64,000 bases of DNA from Thermincola carboxydiphila (GTDB lineage: Bacteria; Bacillota; Thermincolia; Thermincolales; UBA2595): NCBI GenBank assembly GCA_016841325.1, contig JAENZJ010000005.1:1-64000 (forward strand). The letters run 5' to 3'. The position numbers and the translations under genes were made by a program. Every line of letters starts with the position of its first letter. Position 1 is the first letter of the stretch. The notes beneath the pieces are model-generated. The model saw nothing but the letters and a program-made list of their open reading frames with translations. It was not told the DNA's origin and made no database searches. This document shows positions 11,051 to 19,114 of the stretch, in pieces.

Positions 11051-11374
11051 ATGTCGTTAGAGCAAATAAACGAAATAGATACAATAGGTATTGATAATGC
11101 AACAGGAGTTGTTGTCCTATCGATTATTGATGGATTAGATTGGCAAGATGAACAAAACCATTTGGAAGTACTTCAGGAAAAGATTAATAACTATTTAAGT
11201 TTTATAGAAAGCGGAGATATTTATAACGCATATCCAGATGCAAAGGAGCGAGCTATAGAAATAAAAATATTTGCAAAATATGATTTTACTGAGAAAGCTT
11301 TTCAATTTTTAATTAATGCGGAGAAAATAATTGCTAATGCAGGGTTTAAACTAAGGTGGATAGTAAGAGGATAA
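11051..11374 (+). CDS. DUF6572-like immunity protein for the Rhs nuclease tip
   Basis: This 107-aa protein starts 24 bp after the Rhs stop codon, with a GGAG-type site upstream of the ATG. It begins MSLEQINEIDTIGIDNATG and ends with the FKLRWIVRG strand, a pattern I recognise from DUF6572 proteins, which are usually found directly downstream of polymorphic toxin genes. It has no signal peptide, so it should act in the cytoplasm by binding and neutralising the nuclease tip made by the same cell or by siblings. Family assignment is from memory. The immunity role is inferred mainly from position, size and strand. The AT-rich composition matches the variable tip rather than the GC-richer YD core, consistent with the tip and its immunity gene moving as one cassette. 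Confidence 0.7.
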   Translation: MSLEQINEIDTIGIDNATGVVVLSIIDGLDWQDEQNHLEVLQEKINNYLSFIESGDIYNAYPDAKERAIEIKIFAKYDFTEKAFQFLINAEKIIANAGFKLRWIVRG

Positions 11375-11968
11375 ATCATTCTGTACGCTATTAGGATTAT
11401 CTCAAGAGAGCGCAATAGTTAGTGTAAAATATCCTTGAGTAAATTTTAGTAAAAATAATTCGGTTGCCTGATGTCGATCTACAGTGTAAGAGGTTTTTAT
11501 TAATAAAAGAGACAATCCATAAAATTTATCGAGACGTTTAATAATAGACTGGTCATTTTAGCTTTTCACCGGTGAGATGCTGTACGATGCATTCTATAAT
11601 CAAAATTGGTTTTTTTATACGAGCAGGTATGGTCGTTTGTGGAGGTTTTCGTCTTGTTCGAATCGTTGCCCAACTTGCTGACTCCGTTGGGGAAGTGCCG
11701 GGCGGAGCCAGGACGGCGGAGCGGCCCGCCGCCACGGATGGCGGCTGGGCCGTGAAATCCGGCACTTTCACATAAGGGTGAAGTTAGTTGGGCAGATGAG
11801 AACAACGAAAAACCGGAATAAATGACCATGCCTGCGGCGGAATTATGATAAATCAAACATTGAAGGACGGATTATCTAAAATTATCCAGCATCTATGCAA
11901 TATGACCCCTTTGGGGATCTTTTTTTGTCAGGCTAAAATAATCCACCAAACACCGTTATTATACGGCT
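11375..11968. other. Intergenic region between Rhs cassettes
   Basis: This is 594 bp without a supported gene. The first half is AT-rich. The centre (about 11610-11875) is a GC-rich dispersed repeat shared with 30519-30770, listed separately. The ORF-track entries here (67-96 aa, overlapping on both strands) run through that repeat and look spurious. No ribosome site or promoter for the orphan Rhs tip at 11969 is visible. Confidence 0.6.
11610..11875 (+). repeat. Dispersed repeat, copy A
   Basis: A ~250-bp element whose diverged second copy lies inverted at 30519-30770. Matching blocks in order are: GGTATGGTCGTTTGTGGAGG (versus TGTATGGCAGTTTGCGGAG), a TTGTTCGA/TGTTCGA segment, CAACTT, CCGGGCGGAG, CCACGGATGGC, TTAGTTGG-CAGATGAGAAC, and finally AACATTGAAGGA. 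It contains GC-rich inverted segments. Function is unknown. It could be a MITE-like element or a decayed gene piece. Confidence 0.65.
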
Positions 11969-13738
11969 ATGACAAACTATGACCATCTGGGCCAGCTCAC
12001 CGGGCTGACGGACAAGAGGGGACATTATGACTTCATCTATGACCAGGTTGGCAACAGGCTGCAAATGGTGTATACCGATGTTAACTCCAGCGTCTATTCC
12101 ATGGGCTATACCTATGATATCGCCAACCAGCTCCTTACAGCCGGACCCAATGCATACACCTATGATGCCAATGGCAACAGGCTGACCAAGACTACCGTTA
12201 ACGGTACCGTATACTATGAATATGATTACCTGGATATGCTCACCGGCATCACATCACCGGACGGTACCGTAACCTATACCTATGACGGTGATACCAGGAA
12301 AGTAAGCCGGGAAAGCGACACCTCCGGGGTCACTTACTTCCTCTTTGACGGCGATACAGCCATACTTGAAGGGGTAAGCCCTGACCTGGCAAATCCGACA
12401 TCGTATGTAGAAGGACTTAACGGCCTGCTGTCGAAAGTATCACCAGAAGGCATCATAGCCTATTACTACTATGACGCCCAGGGCAACCTGGGAGCTATGG
12501 CGGATGAACTGGGCAATATCACTGACACATACGGTTATGACGCCTGGGGAGCACTATCAGAACATACCGGCAACAGTGATGAGAAATATACATATGTGGG
12601 CAAATACGGAGTAGCCATCGAACCTGATGACGGTCTGCTGATGATGGGCCGAAGATTCTATGACCCGGAACTGGGCATCTTCCTGCAAAAGGATGTCTTC
12701 CCCGGATATATCCAGGACCCCACAACCCTGCACCCATATATGTACACACGTAACGACCCGGTTAACAAGATTGACCCGGATGGACAGCTGTGGATCTGGG
12801 ACAAGACCAAGCAAGTCGTCAAAGGAGCCGCTGAAAAAGGGAAACGGGCTGTCAGAAAGGTAGTCAATAAAGGGACAGAAGTTGTCAAAGCGGCAGTAGA
12901 GACAGTCAAAGGTGCGGGTCAGGCCGTAGTGAAGACCGGGAAGAGCATAGTCCATAAAGGGGCTGAGATAGCAAGTTCCACGAAAAGAAAGGTCAAAAAG
13001 GGGATTGCTACCGGAAAGGCAAAAGTACAGAAAAAGAAAGAACAGGTTGTTCAAAGAGGCAAAGAGGTCCTGACACGAGGTAAGGAACGGGCAATAGCTG
13101 CCGGACAGGCTGCCAAAAGGGTTGCCATTAATGCACCTGCAGCGATATGGGAATGGAGACAGAGTAACTTTGAAAAGGCTGAGCAATACAACATTAAGAT
13201 GGCAAAAGATGGGTTGAAATGGCGAGGAATAGACGAAAGTGACCCGGATTATGAACAGAAACTAGAATTAGAAATTCACATGGTAGAAACATCTTTTGAT
13301 GTCGCAACTGCGAGTGGAGGATTGAAAGTAGTTGGAAATGTTGCCAGTAAAGCCCCAGGTGTCATTAACAAGGTTTTGCAAAAAGTAAGGTCTAAGGGCG
13401 CGGGTAAGGCTGTTGGACCATATCAGGTAAGGACGTTTGATGAACTATCTAAACTGTCAAAACCTAATGACGGATTAGAAATTCACCATGTCGTGCAGAA
13501 ACATCCTGCTGGACAGGTTATTGGTGGATATGAACAAAGTATGGCACCATCAATCGCACTTCCTAGAATAGAGCACAGAGCTATACCTAATTTAAGAGGT
13601 TATTATTCAGGCAATGCTAGAGATTTACTTTCACGCGATATACGAAATTTGAGAAACTATACAGATGCACCAAATAGTTCGTTAAGAGAACTGATAAATC
13701 TAAATAAAGAAATGTATCCAGATGCATTTAGAAAATAG
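11969..13738 (+). CDS. Orphan Rhs tip: YD/Rhs core, hinge and HNH-like nuclease tip
   Basis: The 589-aa ORF lacks signal peptide, stalk and most YD repeats. Residues ~6-410 duplicate residues ~2975-3377 of the giant Rhs protein almost exactly, including the FYDPELGIFLQKD core and the Lys/Ala-rich hinge. It then diverges into a new tip. The tip carries LEIHHVVQKHPAGQVI and a TDAPNSSLRELINLNKEMYP tail, a pattern I know from Rhs-linked HNH-like nuclease domains; the paired histidines would bind metal. No Shine-Dalgarno sequence precedes ATG 11969, so it is probably not translated efficiently on its own. I interpret it as a silent alternative tip that can replace the expressed tip by homologous recombination through the shared 1.2 kb. 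Confidence 0.85.
   Translation: MTNYDHLGQLTGLTDKRGHYDFIYDQVGNRLQMVYTDVNSSVYSMGYTYDIANQLLTAGPNAYTYDANGNRLTKTTVNGTVYYEYDYLDMLTGITSPDGTVTYTYDGDTRKVSRESDTSGVTYFLFDGDTAILEGVSPDLANPTSYVEGLNGLLSKVSPEGIIAYYYYDAQGNLGAMADELGNITDTYGYDAWGALSEHTGNSDEKYTYVGKYGVAIEPDDGLLMMGRRFYDPELGIFLQKDVFPGYIQDPTTLHPYMYTRNDPVNKIDPDGQLWIWDKTKQVVKGAAEKGKRAVRKVVNKGTEVVKAAVETVKGAGQAVVKTGKSIVHKGAEIASSTKRKVKKGIATGKAKVQKKKEQVVQRGKEVLTRGKERAIAAGQAAKRVAINAPAAIWEWRQSNFEKAEQYNIKMAKDGLKWRGIDESDPDYEQKLELEIHMVETSFDVATASGGLKVVGNVASKAPGVINKVLQKVRSKGAGKAVGPYQVRTFDELSKLSKPNDGLEIHHVVQKHPAGQVIGGYEQSMAPSIALPRIEHRAIPNLRGYYSGNARDLLSRDIRNLRNYTDAPNSSLRELINLNKEMYPDAFRK
11985..13198 (+). repeat. 1.2-kb direct repeat of the Rhs 3' region (donor for tip exchange)
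   Basis: This block aligns at a constant offset of 2718 bp with 9267-10480 inside the giant Rhs gene, with only a few mismatches (for example near 12007 and at 13189). Beyond it, the next ~120 bp diverge but keep the same length. Homology then resumes for ~80 bp at 13318-13398 versus 10600-10680, still at offset 2718. Two separate homology tracts therefore flank a variable linker. Confidence 0.95.
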
Positions 13739-13756
13739 AGAAGAGGGTGAGAAAAC

Positions 13757-14125
13757 ATGAATAGCGACGATTTTGTTGAAAGGATAAAGTTATATGTCAG
13801 AGATGCTGCTGTTGAGGATTCAATTAGCAAGTTGGGGAAACCACCTGGGAGAAAACCTAGACAACGACATCTAAATCAATCAGAGTGGTATAACAAACTA
13901 TCAGAGGAGAACAAAATAATGCTTAAGAGCATTATTGAGGAGGCTGTTGATGAATCATTATTTGGATTTCTGGCTGTTTTAGATGGTGTAAGGGTAATTG
14001 AAGATGGTCAAAACAGAGGAACGCTAGAATTAAATTACCAAAATCAAAATGAAAAAATCCTTCTTAATAACCCAGATAAAGAGTATTTACATGATATATA
14101 CAACTCTTTAACTAATAAAGAATAA
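13757..14125 (+). CDS. Putative immunity protein for the HNH-like orphan tip
   Basis: A 122-aa soluble protein 18 bp downstream of the orphan tip, with a GAGGGTGAG ribosome site before the ATG. It is charged, lacks a signal peptide, and has an N-terminal helix-rich part (EEFVERIK-like opening and the YVRDAAVEDSISKLGKPPGRKP segment) followed by an AVDESLFGFLAVLDGV stretch. I have seen similar small proteins beside Rhs and other polymorphic toxin tips but cannot name the Pfam family with certainty. The cognate-immunity role is inferred from gene order: tip then small cytoplasmic gene, the same as in the other two cassettes here. Confidence 0.6.
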   Translation: MNSDDFVERIKLYVRDAAVEDSISKLGKPPGRKPRQRHLNQSEWYNKLSEENKIMLKSIIEEAVDESLFGFLAVLDGVRVIEDGQNRGTLELNYQNQNEKILLNNPDKEYLHDIYNSLTNKE

Positions 14126-14704
14126 TTTTTATCAATGATACTGTTAGAGAGATACTTGGCTAAATACTCAGATAGCATAGAGGGGTCATCAATGACCACT
14201 ATATGCTCCTTGACAAATGCAGAGTACATCTTTGCAGACACCTTGAGAAGCTTGAAATTTGGCTGTTCGGTAGCAATTACAGACACCTCAAAGGTGTACC
14301 TTGCTCAATTTACAGCCACCTAAGGAAAAACAGATATTTTCGTTCAAAGTCCCTGCGCGGTCGGCATTGCCGACTGCTGTGGATCGGCGGGTGCGCCTTA
14401 AGGTGCATCCGCCTTTAACCTGCATGGTTTTCGACCCTATGGTTCACCCCATGTTTCAGTAGTATTCTTGGGGGCTGAATTTCGGAATTTGGAAGTCTCG
14501 CAAAACGCCTCCAAATCCATTTTAAATTTTGCTATAGGTATGTTTACCCTACCTTGGCTACCAAAATCGAACACAGGGGCACACGGTGGCCCACGTTGCC
14601 AGATAACAATATTAGCAAACTTGCCATTGGTATTAGACATTTGTGTGCCGGATAACGAGGGCATATATGAAACACACAGCTTCTGTAGACTGCCGGTAAC
14701 GAAC
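14126..14704. other. Gene-poor region with hairpins between toxin cassette and IS21
   Basis: No convincing coding gene. A hairpin (GTCATCAATGAC inside AGCATA...TATGCT) lies at about 14174-14207, followed by a 19-nt motif also found after the third cassette. Near 14365-14416 are two stronger hairpins, GTCGGCATTGCCGAC and a GGCGGGTGCGCCTTAAGGTGCATCCGCC-type stem. The remainder (14417-14704) is unique sequence. The ORFs at 14437-14664 (minus) and 14468-14782 (plus) overlap on opposite strands, and the latter runs into the IS21 end, so I do not call them. This sequence was contiguous with 17135 onward before IS21 inserted. Confidence 0.5.
14202..14220 (+). repeat. 19-nt motif at end of toxin cassette 2 (second copy 19722-19740)
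   Basis: TATGCTCCTTGACAAATGC occurs here, 77 bp after the second immunity gene, and again at 19722-19740, 20 bp after the third immunity gene. In both places it follows an AGGGGT-containing hairpin. It could be a conserved cassette boundary or part of a terminator-like structure. It is absent after cassette 1. Confidence 0.7.
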
Positions 14705-14778
14705 TGTAAATGTCAATTAAAAATTAGGCCATTTCCCGGTCTAATTTTAGGCCACCAAAGTCATAAAAAAATGAATTC

Positions 14779-15531
14779 CTAACTGCTATTTTTCGAAATA
14801 CTCTGCCTGAACCGGTAACTCTCACCGTTCATGTTGAGGATATGAGCCCGGTGGGTTAGACGGTCAAGTAAGGCTGCTGTCATCTGTTCATCCCCGAATA
14901 CTTCGGTCCATTTGGCAAATTCCAGATTAGTCGTGATGATAACACTTCCTCGCTCATATCGGGATGAACAAAATTGAAAAAGAAGTTCGGCCCCAGACTT
15001 ATTGAAGGGGACAAATCCTAATTCATCAATAATAACCAAATCTGGTGTGAGCCATTGTTTCTCCATTTTGTTAAGCCGGTATTCATGCTGTGCTGCCACC
15101 AGTTCATTCACTAAACCGGCAGCGGTATAGAATTTAACTCTAAACCCCTGGCGGCATGCGGCAAAAGCAAGAGATATGGTTAAATGAGTTTTACCGACAC
15201 CGGCATTACCGACCATGATGACATTTTCCTTGTGTTTAATAAATTCCCCGTTGGCCAGGGCTAACACCTTAGGTTTGTTTAGACTGGGAATTGCCATAAA
15301 ATCAAAGTTATCCAGAGTCTTTATCATAGGAAAAGTTGCTTGTTTAATCCGGCGTTGAATCCGGTTGTTATCCCGCTGGTGCACTTCCTGCTCCAGGACA
15401 CCAAGCAAGAATTCCTCATAAGTCAGGTTGTTATCAGAAGCCTCACGAGCCATTGATTGATAAACCTTCGCCGCCTGAGGCATCTTTAACTGCTTGAAGT
15501 AAGCATCGATGAGCATGGTTTTACCGGTCAT
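14779..15531 (-). CDS. istB: IS21-family helper ATPase IstB
   Basis: A 250-aa protein, full length for IstB. It is an AAA+ ATPase that assembles on target DNA and directs the IstA transposase. The Walker A motif GNAGVGKTHL is at about residues 106-115 and Walker B LVIIDELGF at about 165-173; the N-terminal ~60 residues resemble the IstB N-terminal domain. Its start codon overlaps the istA stop (ATGA at 15528-15531), the usual translational coupling in IS21 elements. The reading frame is intact, so it could work in trans for other IS21 copies even if this istA is dead. Confidence 0.92.
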   Translation of the reverse strand: MTGKTMLIDAYFKQLKMPQAAKVYQSMAREASDNNLTYEEFLLGVLEQEVHQRDNNRIQRRIKQATFPMIKTLDNFDFMAIPSLNKPKVLALANGEFIKHKENVIMVGNAGVGKTHLTISLAFAACRQGFRVKFYTAAGLVNELVAAQHEYRLNKMEKQWLTPDLVIIDELGFVPFNKSGAELLFQFCSSRYERGSVIITTNLEFAKWTEVFGDEQMTAALLDRLTHRAHILNMNGESYRFRQSISKNSS

Positions 15532-17022
15532 GATAGACCACCCCCTTCCTGCAGCAGGACATTATACCTGTTAAGGTCCGGACGGTCTACAGTAACAGAT
15601 GGAAGTCCGGCTAATTTATCTGCTCTCAGGGGTGAGGGCCTGTGAGTAGGGGTATTAAACTGTAACAGGAAGTTGTACACTCCGTCATAACTAAACACCT
15701 TATGGGCCATAGCCATTTCCACTGCATTTTTAACCAATTCAGCGGGATAGTTACGATGAAGCAGAAGTATTCTAACAAAATCCTTGTTTGCTTTAGGAGT
15801 ACGCTGGGCCAGTCCTTTCCTGTATTGTCCGTAAACTGCCGGAAGTGACGATGGGTTAAACACTCGTGTGTTATCATCAAGGGCTCTTGGCTTATGCAGG
15901 AGCAGTTCCAGATAGTGATCCAAACAAAGATGGTCCTGCTTACGCCCGTATAACCTTGGATGAGTGGCAATGACTTCGCTGCCCAAAACAATGTCTATGG
16001 TATCAATTGATGCTCTCACGGTAACTGGTTTACCAACAAATTTAACTGGCACCGAATAGCGGTTCGTTTCAAACTGTACCATGGAATATGTATTTACCTT
16101 GGCTTCTACATGTCTATGACAAGGAAAAGGCAATCGGGGTAATGACCTTAGTTCTTTACGTTCTGCTTCCCATAAAGCCAACTTATTTCTGTGTGTCAAA
16201 CACCACTGATGGAGCCTTTGGTTCAGTTCTTCAAAGGACCTGGCTTCCGGTATTGGAACAAAGAAATTCTGGCGTACATACCGTACTAAACCTTCAACGC
16301 CACCTTTTTCGTTGCCTTTGGCCAGATTGCAGAAATCAGGTTCAAAGAGGTAATGAGTTCTAAATGCAATAAAGTTATCCTGTTCAACCCGGTCTTTGCC
16401 TACAAGAACTTTTTTAACTGCTGTGGTTAGGTTATCATAGGCTATCCGGTGTGGAACTCCACCAAAGTATTCGAATGCCTGTCTATGACCGTCAAAGAAG
16501 GCTTCCTGCTTTTCAAAAGGATATGCCCTGGCGTAGAAGGCCCCGGATGATGATAACCGTTGCAGAAAAAAGGTGTGCTTTTGTTTCAACTCCGTTTAAA
16601 AGAAATATTGCTTCACCCCAGTCAGTTTGGGCTTGATTGCCTAAACCGAATTGCAGAGGCAGAAATGCTTCTCTGTTTTTGGCCCTGACTTTACGCAGAT
16701 AATCTGCAACAGTATTGTAGCCACCAGGGAAACCATATTCGTCAACGAGCCTGCGGAAAATCCGCATTCCAGTATGACGCTGCTTTCTGGGTTTGTTTTC
16801 ATCAGAGGCTAAAATCTCCTGAATGACCGGGATATATGGGCCAAGAACCGGATGAGGTTTCTCAACCGTAAGATTATATATTGGGGGTTCAACCAACTCC
16901 ATATCTAAATATTTGGTGATGGTGTCACGGTGGTGACCGGTCAATCTACTAATTTCTCTGATAGATAGACCTTCCCTAAAGTGCATTTTTCTGATATTCT
17001 CTATTTGAGCCATCTTAACCAT
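15528..17022 (-). pseudogene. istA: IS21-family transposase IstA, split by a frameshift
   Basis: Two overlapping frames (16513-17064 and 15528-16589) together give the ~500-aa IstA. The first holds the helix-turn-helix (GLSIREISRLTGHHRDTITKYL) and the first catalytic aspartate in QTDWGEA. The second continues with GAFYARAYPFEKQEAFFDGH, YDNLTTAVKK, and the C-terminal beta-barrel and tail. The frames meet at an A6 run on the plus strand (16566-16571, T6 in the coding strand): reading AHLF then LQRLSSSGAFYA restores the expected sequence, so one extra base in the run is the simplest explanation. ATG 17022 is chosen because GGAGG sits 7 nt upstream. Slippage on the T run might yield some full-length protein. 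This is not a known feature of IS21. Confidence 0.85.
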
Positions 17023-17134
17023 CTCCATTCCTCCTGTACATAGTTGTCTGGACAACACTATCATACAGGAAAATTTGGTTAAGGTGGCCTAATTTTTGCC
17101 CGGTATTTGGTACAATTTTAGATTAGCATTTACA

Positions 17135-17507
17135 ACGAACATATAAATTGGCTTGTACCCCATGGTCCATGGTGAACCATGGATTTACAGAAAATCTGTT
17201 CTGTGGTAAAATTTGCGCCAGAGGGGGGTTTAAGGGGGTAAGAAATTATCCCGGAAAAATCCCTCGTTTTCTTTTTCTGCATGTCATACTTTTACTTCTC
17301 CATAAAAAATATACCGCAAAAATGACTTGCAACCCATTTCAAACAGAGTTAACATCACACAACAATAGTGAAAATAACCTGTTTGAAACGGAAAGTTAGC
17401 GGTAGATAGGCTGTCGCGCCCTTGCGGGTCTGAAAAGACTAACGCTATCATCTGAGGTTGCCGGTGCTGGGAGCTTGAAGTGGATGCAGGACAAAAGAAG
17501 GGATGAT
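17135..17507 (+). other. Structured leader of the IS110-family element, possible bridge RNA region
   Basis: No gene in this 373 bp. It begins with the right-hand IS21 target duplication and a CCATGG-rich palindrome (about 17160-17182). At 17337-17346 TTTCAAACAG pairs with CTGTTTGAAA at 17379-17388. From about 17394 to 17452 a further fold is visible: TAGCG with CGCTA outside, and a GTCTGAAAAGAC hairpin inside. IS110-family elements encode a structured bridge RNA next to the recombinase gene, and this leader is a plausible place for it. The element's left end is not resolved. Confidence 0.4.
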
Positions 17508-18740
17508 ATGCAGAGAAGAGAAAATTACCTCTATGTGGGTATGGACTTGCATAAGGACACACATACCGCCGTAATGGTAAACTGCTGGAATGAAAAACTG
17601 GATGTTATTGTTATCGAAAATAAGCCCAGCGAGTTTAATAAGCTGGCAAAACGAGTAAACAGGATGGCTGTAAAGCTGGGTCTATCCCCTATTTACGGCT
17701 TGGAAAATGCCTATGGCTACGGCAGAAGCCTTGCCGTTTGGCTGATTGAAAAAGGGTACATAGTAAAGGATGTTAACCCGTCACTAGCTTACGACCAGCG
17801 CAAAAGCGCACCCATGATGAAGAAAAACGACGAGCATGACGCTTATTGCGTGGCAACGGTGTTAATCAACCAACTTCATACCCTGCCCGACGCAAAGCCG
17901 GAGGACAACCATTGGACGCTGTCACAGCTTGTCAACCGCCGGGATACTCTTGTAAAAGACGGTATCCGGCTGAAAAACGGTTTGCATGAGCAGGTGTCGG
18001 CGGCTTACCCAAGCTACCATAGATTTTTTTGTGATATTGACCGGAAGACGGCGCTGTATTTTTGGAAACACTATCCGTCACCCATCTATCTGCGGAATAA
18101 ACCCGTTGATGAACTGTTTGAAGAATTCAAAGCGATCGCGTCCAATACAACGAAAAGTAAGATTGAATTGATATTTGAATGTGTCCATAATGATGGTAAT
18201 ACGATACGGGAATATCAGGAATCAAGGGATTTTATCACCCAAAGCCTTGCGCGTTGTCTTGAGCAGCAAAAGGAAGAAATAGCCCTGATCGATTGTGAAA
18301 TCGAAAGGATGCTAAGGTATTTTGACTATAAACTAACAACAATACCGGGCGTCAGCATTGCCACGGCAAGCAAGCTGATTGCCGAAATTGTTGACATACG
18401 CCGTTTTCCAAGTGCTGATAAACTGGCTCGTTATGCAGGAATTTCATCAATCAAGTTTAGTTCCGGCGGCAAAGGCAAGGAGCAGAGCTCAAAACAAGGT
18501 AACCGTGAGCTGCACGGATTATTTTATTTTCTGGCGGTATCCATGGTCACGGTTCCAAAGACAGGAAAGCCGAATCAGCCTATATTTTACTCCTATTATC
18601 AGCGTAAAATCAGCGAAGGAAAAACGAAATCACAGGCGTTGGTCTGTATTATGCGCCGATTAGTAAACATTGTTTACGGCATGATGAAGAACAAGACGGA
18701 GTATCGTCCCTTTGAGGATCATGTTGTAGTAGAACAGTAA
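17508..18740 (+). CDS. IS110-family transposase (DEDD recombinase)
   Basis: The N-terminal DEDD/RuvC-like domain begins YVGMDLHKDTHTAVMV, with the first catalytic aspartate in GMDLHKD, and includes KNDEHDAYCVATVL with further acidic residues. The C-terminal Transposase_20 domain carries TTIPGVSIATASKLIAEI and RFPSADKLARYAGIS, with the conserved serine region after SSGGKGKEQSS. At 410 aa it is full length for the family. ATG 17508 is preferred over the track start at 17475 because AGAAGGG lies 5-6 nt upstream. By family knowledge the enzyme inserts the element as a circle using a bridge RNA and a two-base core. The right end probably lies just before 18867, where an Rhs-type toxin frame resumes. 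Confidence 0.92.
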   Translation: MQRRENYLYVGMDLHKDTHTAVMVNCWNEKLDVIVIENKPSEFNKLAKRVNRMAVKLGLSPIYGLENAYGYGRSLAVWLIEKGYIVKDVNPSLAYDQRKSAPMMKKNDEHDAYCVATVLINQLHTLPDAKPEDNHWTLSQLVNRRDTLVKDGIRLKNGLHEQVSAAYPSYHRFFCDIDRKTALYFWKHYPSPIYLRNKPVDELFEEFKAIASNTTKSKIELIFECVHNDGNTIREYQESRDFITQSLARCLEQQKEEIALIDCEIERMLRYFDYKLTTIPGVSIATASKLIAEIVDIRRFPSADKLARYAGISSIKFSSGGKGKEQSSKQGNRELHGLFYFLAVSMVTVPKTGKPNQPIFYSYYQRKISEGKTKSQALVCIMRRLVNIVYGMMKNKTEYRPFEDHVVVEQ

Positions 18741-18866
18741 TAATTGTTATAGCACAGTATTGAAATCATGCCATAATTTCTAAAATTGAATACGGGTTCC
18801 CAACCTTAATCTGAGATATAGATTCTTCCACCTGAGGGCGCGGGAAAGACAGGAATCATTGAATAG

Positions 18867-19103
18867 CACCATCTGTTACCACAGCAGTTTAAGAAACAAT
18901 TTGAAAAAGCTGGACTGGATATAGAAAAATATAAGATACCTTTGGATAAAGCTGATCATAGACTTAAACCCGACGGTTTGCATACAGGTACAAATAATTG
19001 GAATAAGCAATGGACGAATTTCTTCGAACAAAATCCAAATGCAACCAAGCCTGAGCTTCTTAACCAATTAGATAAAATGATGAAAAATTCTGGCTTAAAA
19101 TAG
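18867..19103 (+). pseudogene. Stub of a third polymorphic-toxin tip (DUF2380-like HNH nuclease), cut by IS110
   Basis: A 78-codon open frame begins HHLLPQQFKKQFEKAG, continues through GLHTGTNNWNKQWTNFF and ends at TAG 19101. A TAG lies directly before the first histidine codon, so the upstream part is gone; the IS110 element occupies that side. The HHLLPQQF and N-W-N-W-FF pattern is that of the DUF2380/TIGR02269 toxin family (Myxococcus SitA type) and related Rhs tips. The gene is not in the ORF track because it has no start codon. AT-rich composition matches the other tips. Its immunity gene follows 11 bp later. Confidence 0.75.
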
Positions 19104-19114
19104 GAGGGCATACT

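Larger units (their letters stand above)
14705..17134 (-). mobile_element. IS21-family insertion sequence with target duplication
   Basis: The ends are TGTAAATG at 14705 and the complementary CATTTACA ending at 17134. Long imperfect terminal inverted repeats follow, each ~52 bp with internal AAATTAGGCC-type repeats, as expected for IS21 transposase binding sites. The element is flanked by the 6-bp direct repeat ACGAAC at 14699-14704 and 17135-17140 (7 bp if the adjacent A is counted), a typical IS21 target duplication. It carries istA and istB on the minus strand. The perfect duplication suggests recent insertion, although istA is frameshifted. Confidence 0.93.

Noticed and set aside
14437-14782. 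Opposite-strand ORFs of 75 and 104 aa
   Set aside because: They overlap each other, one runs into the IS21 terminal repeat, and neither has a recognisable domain or a convincing ribosome site.
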